Origin: Chimonanthus salicifolius
Taxonomy: Eukaryota > Streptophyta > Magnoliopsida > Laurales > Calycanthaceae
DNA length: 64,000 nucleotides
Assembly: GCA_013350335.1 (NCBI GenBank)
Contig: CM023540.1
Coordinates: 43,383,222-43,447,221 of the forward strand
Reading direction: 5' to 3'
Below are positions 27,822 to 39,675 of this stretch, one piece after another (within the stretch, counting starts at the first letter, position 1; each line of letters opens with the position of its first letter). The translations under genes and the position numbers were made by a program. Under the pieces are notes generated by a model, which was not told where the DNA came from, did not search any database, and saw only the letters and a list, made by a program, of their open reading frames with translations.

Positions 27822-30318
27822 ATGTCTTCATATAAAGAAGTCAAGGAAGCAAGAGCAGAGGCTGCTGCTAGGGAGGCTGTAAGAGAATTGGAGGAGAGTA
27901 GAGACCCAGATCGAATTGCTGCTGCTGCTGCTGCTGATTCTGATGGCCAGGGCCAGGGCCAGCAGCATAGGAATTCTGGGGTGCTTGGATCAATCGAAGA
28001 AGGTGCAAAATCCATCTTCAGAGCAGTCCAAGGCACGTATGAGCATGCCAAAGAAGCCACCACCGGCAAAGCTCACGAAGCAGCTGATCGAACACGAGAA
28101 GCGAAAGACGCCACTGTTGAGAAGACAAAAGAAGCTGCCGAAAAGGCGAAGGAAAGCAAAGACTCGGCAGCGGAGAAGATGAGAGAGTATAAGGATTCTG
28201 CTGCAGAGAAGGCGAAGCAGGCGAAGGATTCTGCTGCAGAAAAGGCGAAGCAGGCGAAGGACTCTGCTGCAGAAAAGGCGAAGCAGGCGAAGGACTCTAC
28301 TGCAGAAAAGGCGAAGCAGGCGAAGGACCCTGCTGCAGAGAAGGCGAGGGAGTACAAAGACTATACGGTGCAGAAGGCTGAGGAGAGTAAAAATAAGATA
28401 GGAGAATATAAGGATTATACAGCTGAGAAGGCGAAGCAGGGGAAAGACTCTGCTGCAGGGAAGCTGGGGGAGTACAAGGACTATGCAGCAGAGAAGGCGA
28501 GAGAGAGTAAAGATAAAATTGGAGCATACACAAACTATGCAGCAGAGAAGGCGAAAGAGGGAAAGGACTATGCAGCAGAGAAGGCGACAGAGAGTAAAGA
28601 TAAAATAGGAGAATACACAGAATATGCAGCAGAGAAGGCAAAGGAGGGGAAGGATTCAACTGCAGCGAAGGTGGGTGAATGTAAGGATTCTGCAGCGGAG
28701 AAGGCAAAGGAGAGTAAAGATAAGTTGGGAGAGTATAAGGATTCTGCAGTGGAGAAGACAAAGGAAGTGAAGGATTCTGCAGTGGAGAAAACAAAGGAAG
28801 GGAAGGATACTGCAGTGGAGAAGCTGGGTGAATACAAGGACTCCGCAGCAGGCAAAGCCAGACGCGCAATTGACTTCTTGACTGGCAGGAAAGAAGAGCC
28901 CAAAGAAAATTCTCAAAATTCCGGTGGCGGGTGCACTGGAGGTAAGCAACCCATCTCTCTCTCTCTTCTACTGTTGTTCTCTCTTCTCTCTTTTCTACTG
29001 TTGTTGTAGTTGAGTGTTCTTCAATTTTATTGCTCATCTCTCTCTCCCTCCCTCTCTCTCTCTTTTCTACTGTTGTAGTTGTTGTTGTAGTTGCAGTTGT
29101 ATTATAAGATTAGTTTGACACTCTCTCTCTCTTTTCTACTGTTGTAGTTGTTGTTGTAGTTGTATTATAAGATTAGTTTGACAGACTAGTTTGACACTAT
29201 CTTATAAGTTTTTAGATTTCTCTTCTCTTCTCACAACCGACTGACTAAACTAATCTGGTAGATGGAATAACCCAGTCTCTTATAAGTCGACAACCATCCA
29301 AAAAATAAGTTTATCTAATCTAATAGATGGAATGACTCAGTCTTTTAAACTAATCTGATGGATGGAATAACCCAGTCTCTTATAAGTCGACAACCATCTA
29401 AAAACAAGTTTATCTAACCTAATAGATGGAATGACCCAGTCTCTTATAAGTCATTAGATGATTTTCCCTCTCATGTTTGTACCCCAACACTGAACGAGGC
29501 TTTCCAATGTTGCCAACCATCCTATTTAGTTAGGAGGCCTTCGAGCCTTATAGTAGAATGTTGATTTGGAGTTTATCCTGCCGATGTAGGTACACTGTCA
29601 AACTACCTAAATTTGTGTCTTGTGCTGATAATTGTTCTTTATTTGCCTATTTATATTCACACAAAGACAGAAATATAGTCATTTTTCCCAACAACAATCA
29701 CTCAATGTAATTGTTATGAGATGGTCACTCAATGTCATTGATATGAGATGGGATTTCTCAGGAAAAATCTGAGGATACAGAGGGAGAACATCATTTTTCC
29801 CAACAAGAATCACTCAATCTAATTGTTATGAGATGGTCACTCAATGTCATTGATATGAGATGGGATTTCTCAGGAAAAATCTGAGGATACAGAGGGAGAA
29901 GAAAGGAGAAAGATGGAAGAAGCAAGACAGAGACAGATGGGAGAGGAAACACGAGACGCGGCAGCTGATAGGTAGCTTCTGGCCTTCCACTGCATCTTGA
30001 CACTGCCTCACTCAATCTATGAGTATTGAACATTGTCATGTTTAAGTTTTGATTTTCATTTGCAGGGGAACTGTTGAAAAGAGCAGCATATTCAGCTCCA
30101 TCAAGGAGAAGCTGATGGGTCCAAAGGATGCAGCAGAAGAGAAACAGAGTCAAGGCAGATTGAAGCATAGGGTGGTGGTGGAGGAACTCACCGATCCTGA
30201 GACCGGTGATGGCTCTCATCTCAAGGCTTCCGATCAGATGACTGGTCAGACCTTCAACGATGTGGGTAAGATGGGTGGAGAGGGAACTGGACTTACAGAT
30301 CGCCATGGAAAGATGTAA
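27822..30318 (+). CDS. Group 3 LEA protein, DC-8/ECP63-like
   Basis: Desiccation-protective seed protein expected to be unfolded when hydrated and helical on drying. Exon 1 starts at 27822 (MSSYKEVKEARAEAAAREAV). From about residue 75 it consists of degenerate 11-residue repeats of the LEA_4 type (DSAAEKAKQAK, AEKAREYKDYT), rich in Ala, Lys, Glu and Asp. Exon 2 carries a conserved-looking tail with LKASDQMTGQTFNDVG, ending RHGKM and TAA at 30318. The best donor (GGAG|GTAAGC, exon 1 end 28941) and acceptor (TTTGCAG|GGG, exon 2 start 30066) are out of phase by one base: that junction stops after about 16 codons. In-frame joining needs the weak donor GTGCAC at 28931, or a one-base error or indel, for example in the G run at the acceptor. 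The in-frame product is about 453 residues. Exon 1 and the family are secure; the splice is not. Confidence 0.85.
28942..30065 (+). other. LEA intron with several tandem duplications
   Basis: The intron holds CT-rich repeats at about 28955..29165 (CTCTCTCTTTTCTACTGTTG units). A repeat built on GATGGAATAACCCAGTCTCT, about 100 bp long, occurs twice at 29240..29460. A 112-bp duplication lies at 29681..29902. Its 3' end is a good pyrimidine tract plus TTTGCAG. Confidence 0.7.
29681..29902. repeat. 112-bp tandem duplication in LEA intron
   Basis: Two adjacent near-identical copies of a 112-bp unit beginning ATTTTTCCCAACAA(C/G)AATC and including GAGATGGTCACTCAATGTCA. Confidence 0.9.
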
Positions 30319-32870
30319 TCAGATTTGGTGCCGGATCATATGCTTGTATATATTTCAACTTTGTTGTTCTTGCTATCACACAAGTTTGGTTGACTTTTGT
30401 TAATATTAAAGTATTTTATAATGGGTTTTTGTAATAGGAATCATCACTTATTACCTCACTGTCTCAGTGTTCTTTATCTTTTGTTAAGGTATACTAAATA
30501 CTATAAAGCTTTGCCAGTCTCTCTGACTGGTTATCTTTCTTTTGTACCACAGTGGTCCATATTTTCAATGGTTTGGATGATTATAATTTCATGGCCCACT
30601 TGAATATACTGATTATTTTTAAGATCTATTGTCACTTAGTACATTCTAGGGGGTGATACTTTTTTATATTGACCCAAATTGAATATATTGATTATTTTTA
30701 AGACTTGGGTCTCATTTAATTTAAGATTTTTTGCAAATAAGGTCAGGTTTTGGTTAGTTAGATGTTATATTTCACTGCATGCTTACAAATCAAATTTTGA
30801 GTTAAAATATAATTTTCTTATAATTCATCAATGTATAAGTTTTAGTTTAAATGATATGAATTTTTAATGATTTCAAGTAAGGGTTTTACCTTCCAAAGCA
30901 TTATGGGCTCAAAGACTAGTATCTTATACAAGTGCGAGTGCAATGGAACAGATACTAACATAATAAATATGTGGTATTTTTATTTTACTACAAAAATTTC
31001 AAGAAGATATCACTTTTATTAAAATAAGGATTTTATTTTTTCATTATTATGATCAAAATATGGTATTATTATAATAATGTCACCATTACAGTGGTATTTT
31101 AAAACAAATTTAATTTATAATCATCAGTAATTCTGTTTAATGTTAATTATAACAAGTTTATGTCTTATTTGATGAGATATTAATGGTTTAAAAATGTTAA
31201 TAATTATATTTTCTTATGTTAGATAAGTATAAAAATAATTTATACATGTATTAATACTTATTTTAATTTTGAACTTTAGTTTATTTATATTTTTATTTTA
31301 AAATATTTATATTTTGTGAGATTTTTTCAATAGTATCTTGTAAAAATATATAATCTGAAATATCAGAATATTATAAGTAGTCAATAATATCCTGAACCAG
31401 TATTTTTTACATTGCTCAAAATAAATTTTTACTCTTAAATTATATTTAAAATTTTGAATTGATTTTAAACAAAACTAACACACAAAAATATAGATAATTT
31501 ATCAAAATAAGGGATCTTTGAGATTGTGATATGATCTTTCGATTTTTATGTGATTTCGTTTAGTTTTTTTTAGAGCACTCAATTAATTTTGTGAAGAAAA
31601 AAGAAAAAATTGAAACATATTTTGAATATATTTACATCAGAAGAAAGTATGGATAAAAGTTTCTTTTTATTGACTAGTTTGGTAATTTTTTATTTTTTTT
31701 TTACCGTAGTTATGAATTATGCTACATCATTATTTTTTCTTATTTGAGAAAAAATTATTTTTATTTTTTATGATCTTCTATAATAATTTTCTGTTTTCTA
31801 TTAAAAAAAATCCCCTCTAATCTTTCTTTTTAGTACTTTCTCAATCTAAACAGTCTTTATATTGTTATGAACAATTATCATCTCTAATGATATGAATATG
31901 ATATGATGAAATAAAAAATTTTGAGATAAATGCTTTCATGTAACTGCTAATACAATTTTAATTAAAATCAATTAAATTTTATATTTTAGATTGTCTGCGA
32001 GAAGTGTGCTTCATTTGGTTTGACTTTAATATTTAATTTAGTGGCATAACAATATTTATAAAGTTTCACAAATTTTGTTAACACATTATATTGGGCAACT
32101 TTCATTAGGTTTGTTTTTTAAATATGAATAGCAAAGAAGTAACCAAAAGAATTCAATTGAGTAAAAAAAAATGACAGTGAAACTTATAAAAAGTATAGAA
32201 ATTCTTCTCATTTATAGATGGCTAACATTTGATGTAAGACAAATAAAATGTTGCTCATTTTTTAATTAAAAAAGGTTATCTAGTTATTTTCTACGTCTTT
32301 TGATATATTATTTATGTTTTCTTTCTAAAAAGGATTTTGTGTTTTAAAATTTGAAATCTATTTTTATATTTTAAAAGAGCTCCTACTCTTTGAAGAAAAT
32401 TTAAAAAGCCCTTGAAAATCATTTGTTATTATTGTTAATAACAACCATAATATGAAGCATTCTTTTATAGAGGTTTTTTTGCCTTTTTTAACCAAGGTGT
32501 CCAGGCTTCTCTTTTAGAGTACCTAACTAATTTTTGAATGTGTAAGCCTCCTTATTAATATGCATTGGATAATTCTATGGAAAATGGCCCTTTGGGATAG
32601 AGTACAAATCAAATTCAGGACTCCAATTTTCTGAGACGAGTTCCTAACTATCACTCAAATCCCTTTGGGTTATTCTTCTATAGAGTTTACATGAAACATG
32701 ATAATTCTACGAGGAGTGTCCCTTTGGGGTAGAGTAGGAATCAAACTTCAACTTTTTGAGACGGGTTCCTAATCATCACTTGAATCCTCTGTCTTGGAAA
32801 ATGCACAACGGCCAATGTGAAGCATTCTTTTTTATGACCAATGTGTTCAGGTCTTTTAGAGCACTTAATT
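30319..32870. other. LEA 3' flank and AT-rich intergenic DNA
   Basis: Very AT-rich, no open frame of interest. At about 32580..32680 and 32700..32800 two decayed reverse copies of SINE family 3 can be read (CTGAGACGAGTTCCTAACTA and GAGACGGGTTCCTAATCATC). Confidence 0.6.
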
Positions 32871-34825
32871 TGTAATACCATGACCCGAATTAGGCATAAT
32901 TAGTTTAATAAATCCTTCTTTTACCGGTTAATCTCGAAGATTACGGTTAAGGCTTTGCGAAAAGTGCAGGTGTGGCCCAATCTGACTTGAAAACTCAGTG
33001 ATCCAGCTCGTCCAGTTGGAGGGGCAAAATGGTAATTTACCATTCTTCAATATTATATTATTATTATTTTATTATTTTAAGCTATTGCTTGATTGTTTTG
33101 ATTGGTGTGAGTTTTCCTTCATCAAAGATTTTGATTTTTGAATGCGATTTTCAATTATTTTCAGAAAATGATATTTAAAACCGCCCGAAAAGACCCCGAG
33201 AGGAGGAAATAAATATTTTTATAGGATTTCGGAAGTAAGAAAAATTTGAGACAAGCATTTTATGTTAGACCATTTTAGTACGATCTAGTTTATTTCTTCG
33301 AACCCCAAAAATGAGGATTTTAATTCATTTTATTTAACACAAGTTGAATTAAGTAAATAGTGTCAAATTATAAATTTTGTTTAAATTTATGGTTTTTAGT
33401 GAATTTTAAATCTCCAAATTTTTATGGTGACTAGAGTTTTTAAAGCCCAACATTTTTGTTAAGTTGGATTAAATTTATTAAGATTTTAAAATCATATTTT
33501 TTTGTTAAATATTGATTTTAGTCAAAACTGAATCTTTTTGCAAAAACCGAAACTATCAGCCAGGGACTATTTGCAAAGAACAATTTCACTGTTCATTACT
33601 ATTCGAACGTTAGCCAGCCGCTGCATGCAGTGCCCGTTGTGGCTTTTACCCACTGCCCAGCTAGTTCTATAAATTGCCTCTCCTCCCCAACTGGTTTCAC
33701 CCCCAGATTCATCTCAGTCCATCTGTGAAACCAAACTAGAACGATCACCTCTCCCTCTTTTTCTGTTTTTCAAATTTTGGTTGACCATAAGTTAGAAGAG
33801 GAAGATTTTTCAAAGTCGGAATTTTCAACCCAGGAACTCAAGTGAAGAGACTTCGAGACCACACAATTTCGATGAAGGGACTTGACTTTACAGTAGGTGT
33901 AAATTAGGTTTATAAGATGGATCTTGAGCAATGAGTGGTTTCAAATGTTGATGAACCCACCCATGTGCCTAGACATGATGCACTGTTGTAAGAAGTGCTT
34001 ATGATGATTATACGTGATGATGTTGATTATGAGTTATGTAATACTGCTTCCACGTACCCTTAACTATTGAACCATTATCAGTCATGTGTGTGTTGGTTTA
34101 CGTTTACTGGACCAGGGGTGTCGACAGTTGCTGACTTGGGGAGTGTTAGTACCGGCCATGTGAGAGTCAGAGATGTACTTGTAAGGACATATTTTGACCG
34201 TGTCGAAACTTAATACAATGGTCTCAACGTAGTATATAGGTATTACGATGGATGACAACAGTAATGGAATGATGTTGATAATTTATTGTCAAGCATGAGA
34301 TATCATATTGCAAATATTGATTATTTAATTAACTTTATGTTTCATTAGACTGCATTGTTATATTTCCTTCAGTGGGCTAGTTAGTTCACACTACTCACAT
34401 TTCAGGAGATATGTCCGAGGAGGAAAACCCTCCGTATGAAGCTTAGGATAGATAAGCTGCTGCGTTGCCTTGGGATTCCCACTGAGGAGAATTCCGCTAT
34501 CTTTGTCTTTTGGTTCTTTGAACCTTACATTTTTGTAAATTACCGTGTGTGGTACTTAGTTTGTGTTGATGTGATGTATTAAACCGCTATTTGTTCTGTA
34601 GCTAATTGGTTATGATTTAATAGCATCTCATTTATGGAATTATGTGTTTGTAATTGTGCATTGGGTAGGCTTATGGTATATGTTTGAGTCCACCTATTGA
34701 GCTCATGTGTGGCTTTTGTTTCTGGTCCTAACCTTTGATCCGGCCTAATTAGAATCTTAAGATTAGTTTCAAAAAAAAAAAAAAAACAGTTACGTTCCAG
34801 GCCCACTTCCGGGTAGGGGTGTTAC
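32871..34825 (+). mobile_element. Solo LTR C, inverted relative of LTR B
   Basis: From TGTAATACCATGACCCG to GGGTAGGGGTGTTAC, about 1.95 kb, non-coding. It matches solo LTR B in reverse at both ends and in the middle (GGTTTACGTTTACTGGACCA, GGGTGTCGACAGTTGCTGAC, CCACCCATGTGCCTAGACAT). The final A of the expected CA terminus is missing, and the next element's TGTAACG begins immediately, so the right border is shared with the LTR at 34826. Confidence 0.72.
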
Positions 34826-37800
34826 TGTAACGCCCCGCCCCTTTCTACAGCCTAAACAGGTCGTGACCCGCTTAACTACAGGCTAAACGGGCGTCACCCA
34901 ACGCATCACACATCGAACGGGTCTTATATCACAGATTTGTGACTTGGGAAAAATAAGTATATTTTTTTTTTAAGATTATAAATGAAATAATTAAGCCATT
35001 AAATCCGTCAAGTCCAATCTTTATACATCCCATGAAACCAAAATGTCATTGAAAACAAATAACATCTATCATCAACATCACATTTAATCTCACTACTCAC
35101 ATCTCATTCCATAAAATAAAATAAAATCAATATCCTCAAAGTTCTCAATTATTTCAAGCTAACCAATTAAATCTCTCAAAATACGTAATATCAAATAAAA
35201 TAAATCAATCACACGAATCCACAACTATATTAAGAAATTAAATATGCATCATTGACAATCTCTAAACATCAGTGGTCTCCTCCAATCCTAAGTCCAGAGG
35301 ATTACCAAAAATATAAGGGGTGTGAGCTCCAAGCCCAGTGAAGGAATACAATAATTCATACCCAACATAATATCACCATTATTCTCTATAAATATGAACT
35401 TAAAACATAATTAAATAATATGTTTTTAATATCCATGCATTATGCCATGCAATGCACAATGCTCAATGCAATGTTCAATGTCTCATTCCTTCACAACATA
35501 CCCACTGTAATTGGTGGCCATCCCGCCGAAGCGAGGCTTATAACTTACCACATAATGGCACATCCCATATCAAATGGGGCCTGCATAACACAACTACCAC
35601 CAAATATCAATTTTCGTGATCTTTCATAGCCTAAAAACCAAACCTAGCACATATGTGGTACTTCTCACTAAAAGAGAGGCCTGAAACTACCACCATCGTG
35701 GTCATCATAAAAGATCACGGCCAACACCTTCATACACATCCCATGAATATAAAGATATCATACTCAATGCCATATCTACTATGCATCATCTATATCATTA
35801 TGCCACATGTTATGAATCATATTAACATGTCATGAATAAAATCATTGCCATCATTTCAAACATAATTATAATCTCAATTTGACATAAACATCATGTACAT
35901 ATTTTAAGCATCAAAACTAACTCCAATAATATTACATGTATATAGGAATAAATTATATTACAGCATTATCATCATGATAACAATATTATAAATCAACCTC
36001 AACAACTTCACTTATCACATCATAATAATTAACCTAATATTCAACTAATTCGAACATAATTATTGGATTTTTCAATGAGGGTAGTAATTGATTTCCATTT
36101 ATCCGAGCAAACTGAGTCCCCTCACGGCCATTAGAATACTTAGTGAAATCCCTTATATTACTGTGAGTGAGCACCGGATTACAACCACTATTATAAAATA
36201 TAACTCAGTCTATTTCCTAGATCCAATATTACATTCTAAATACATGCCATAGAATATTCTTTTCTATTGCTCAATCATACAAATAACATAGATAATTTCA
36301 TGCTCAATAAAGGTACAAAGTATTATTTTCCCTCACCTTAAAGTTTGCACAACGCAAGTGATGTTCGTACGGAAAGCCGAGTCGCTATCGAGCAATGTAA
36401 GATCCGAAAAGTACTGGCCAGAGATATATTTATTGAGTTAAATATAACCCAAACCGAATACGCGTGAAATCCTGATCACGACAATCTCCTTGTAAGTGAC
36501 TTTGTTGAATCGTAACTCTCTCTGGCTGCTGCTTCTATGCACACCATTAATTGGTTGCAGCAGTTGTACCCTTGTACTCTCGAAGGTATATAGCAGTCCA
36601 AGTATTCTTCCCTCAATACACGACAACCTTTGGAGAGTCGGTGCCCTCTCAGTTTCTGTGTGCCGTTTGAGAGACCCAAACACACCACTATATAGAATCT
36701 TGCAGTCGGTCCATGTCTTCTTGCTTTAGCAACTTACTCGCTGGCTTGTTTCTATTCCAAACTCCAACACAATTTGGAAACTGCTGAGTATTATATTTTC
36801 TCAAGATATCTACACGTTGACAAAGGAGATCTTCTATTATTGGATTGAGTCAATTTCCATCTTGGACTCCTATTAAAATTAGTCACTACTAATTAGGAGT
36901 CCCAACTAGAAATTGACGTGTATGTGAAGTTTCAATTGGGTAAATCATAATTTATTTTAAATACCCAAACCAACTTGTCTTATGACTAATTTATTTTATT
37001 TACATAATTTGTCACCAATTAAATTATCTCAATTGTGTAAACTATTTGAGGGAAAATGTGTGCAATGGGTGATAACTAAAATTTTTAAGTCAAGTCTATT
37101 TTCAAAATAATTTAGAAAGTTTAAAATAAACAAACACATATACACATCATCACCTTAATTTACTACACTCTAATTTTACCCAAAGCTATTGACCAGCTAT
37201 TTTGGGTCGGGTCATCACATCCCACCCCCCTTAAAACAAATTTCGTCCTTGAAATTTAGCCAACGCTCATACTTTGTTCATCGAACAACCTTGTTCACAT
37301 CTATTTTATTATCACCTTCACTCTCACTTACCTCCTATTTCTATACTACTCCATCAAAGCATCAAGGATCTCCTCCATCAGCGTACCTCGCAAATAACTA
37401 ATCAATTCAAGCTTCATCTCTCAAACCACACAAGAATAACACATCCAACGCAGTACTATGCTATTACCTTTCACGCCTGACATACGTGACTTCTCAAAAA
37501 AATACCTCTCAACACAAGAATTACGATCACAAGACAAATGCATCTTCAAACACACATTACCCTTCATTTAGTTGCCACTGTTGCTACATAATATTCCAAG
37601 GTCATGTAACCACCATAATCTTACAATCTAGCACACAACTCACCTCACTCATAACGTTTCAACCAATACCTTCAGGTCAATTACCTCAAACCTCATTATC
37701 CGTCAGAGTAACTCCCTTGGGACTTAAAGTACTATAAACCATTAGAATTGTCCAAACTTCCCTTTACTCAAAATTTCTTGTAAGGACAAATTTGAGAACT

Positions 37801-38490
37801 CTACCAATCTCCCTAATCAAATGATAATCTATTCAACAACCACCTTACTAATCCCGAGAATTAATTTTAACTTCAGTCTAGACAATCTAACCATAGTCCA
37901 ATCTACCCAACTAGGGAGTTGTCTACGCTTACGGTTGCCTCTTCCATCCATTTTAGCAAAACCAAATCTGAATTAGTTTCACGTCAAGGCAGGAATTTCA
38001 AACAACAACTAAACATCAATAGACCCTAAACTCAGTCAAACCACATCTCTTTAGAACTCTACTAAATTCTTTGAATCAACATGTTAATTTAAATATCACA
38101 TTCGAAGACCACACAATTGCTACCCCCCTTAAAACATTTTACCCTCACTCAGACTAGGGGAAAAGGGGTCTAATTTGTCTCTAATCTCAGGCCCAATCTC
38201 GTACTCACAGTCCGAGAGTTGAACCCAAACTCTGATACCAACTGTAATGCCCCGCCCCTTTCTACAGCCTAAACGGGTCGTGACCAGCTTAACTACAGGC
38301 TGAACAGGCGTCACCCAACGCATCACACATCTAACGGGTCTTACATCACAAATTTGTGGCTGGGGGAAAATAAGTATATTTTTTTTTAAGATTATAAATG
38401 AAATAATTAAGCCATCAAATCCTTCAAGCCCAATCTTTATACATCGCATGAAACCATAATGTCATTGACAACAAATAACATCTATCATCA
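34826..38490 (-). mobile_element. Non-autonomous LTR retrotransposon (LARD-like), 5' LTR truncated
   Basis: On the minus strand the 3' LTR is 34826..37219 (2,394 bp, TGTGATGACCCGACC to GGGGCGTTACA). A polypurine tract in reverse (TCCCACCCCCCTTAAAA) follows at 37220. The interior is only about 1.0 kb (37220..38242) and has no recognisable protein. At 38230..38240 the minus-strand primer site TGGTATCAGAG, complementary to initiator-Met tRNA, sits two bases from the 5' LTR. Only about 248 bp of the 5' LTR remain (38243..38490), matching 34826..35070 closely, before the sequence switches to copia reverse transcriptase. It must have depended on proteins from another element. Confidence 0.85.
38230..38240 (-). 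other. tRNA-iMet primer-binding site of the LARD-like element
   Basis: Minus-strand TGGTATCAGAG followed by TTTGGG, directly downstream of the 5' LTR end ...GGGGCATTACA plus two bases. Confidence 0.85.
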
Positions 38491-39675
38491 GAGCACCAAG
38501 ATTTTTCATTTCAAACTCACTCTCCAAATGGCGCTGTAATGCTGCCTTTTCCTCTAAGTCATTCCCTATAACTACCATGTCATCAACATACACAATAAGG
38601 ACAGTGACCTTACCTTTCTTATGTTTCAGGAAAAGAGTATGATCTGAGTTACTTTGCTTGTAGCCGAAATTCTTCATTGATTTGTTGAACCTTCCAAACC
38701 ATGCTCTGAGTGATTGCTTCAATCCATAAAGAGATTTTTTCAGTTTACACACCATGTTACTATGACTAAACCCATCTTACATCCTAGAGGGAGGTCCATA
38801 TAAACTTCTTATAGGTCGCCATGTAGGAATGCATTTTTTACATCAAATTAGTGTAATGGCCAGTCCAGATTCGCTTGAAGGGAAAGGAGCACTCGAATTG
38901 TGTTGATCTTGGCTACAGGAGCAAAGGACTCCCCATAGTCAATTCCATAAATTTGAGTGTAGCCTTTGGCCACTAGACTTGCTTTGTATCGTTCAATGGT
39001 GCCATCTGCCTTGAATTTGACTATATATATACATCTGCAACCTACTATTTTCTTCCCTTTAGGAAGGGTAGTCGTCTCCTAGGTGGATTTTTTTTAGAGG
39101 GCATCCATTTCTTCATTCATTGCTTGAGTCCACTTAGGATGAATTAGAGTGTCCTGCACATTACTTGGAATAGATACAGTGGATAATTGACATACAAATG
39201 ATACACACGACGGAGACAACCTATGTAGAGACACATGATTAGCAATAGGGTATTTAACCTTTGCTTTAGGGTCAGGGTCATATTGTTGTCTAGGGATACC
39301 TCTAGCCGTACGAGGGGGTAACTGATAACCTGCATTTCCTATAAGACTCGACTCAGCTAAAGTGATTGAGTTTGAGTGTTCAGGTACCTGTGTCGGATCT
39401 TCAGGACAATCTTCAGGACCTGATTGGATGAGAGGTGGTGGTACTGTAGAATGAGCTGTAGGATGGAAATGATCCAAATGAGTCTCTTGCTCTTGTTGTA
39501 TCACTGTAGTTGGTGGGTCAGTAGTCGTCACCACATCTTCAGGTGTTGGCTGATGCTGGTCTGACACAGTCTGTGAAATTTGGATGATCTGATTCTGATT
39601 ACCTTTTGTAAATATAGAGATCTCCCCCTGCAGGGGATGCTCAGAATCTTCTCCTGAGTAATAGAATTCACTTTC
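38462..39675 (-). pseudogene. Copia linker and reverse transcriptase remnant
   Basis: It continues the polyprotein frame after the stop. A low-complexity linker (39675..39094) is followed by reverse transcriptase pieces. The segment 38755..38490 reads KKSLYGLKQSLRAWFGRF, then LIVYVDDMVVIGND, so the YVDD catalytic motif survives. Several stops lie between (for example around 39090, 38870 and 38740). The copia sequence ends after KNLGAL. What follows to 38462 is LARD LTR sequence. Confidence 0.85.

Noticed and set aside
28297..29037. Long minus-strand open frame of 246 codons opposite the LEA exon
   Set aside because: It is a shadow of the repetitive GC-biased LEA coding repeats. It is low-complexity Ser/Pro/Leu with no family features, while the + strand frame has family repeats and a matched promoter.
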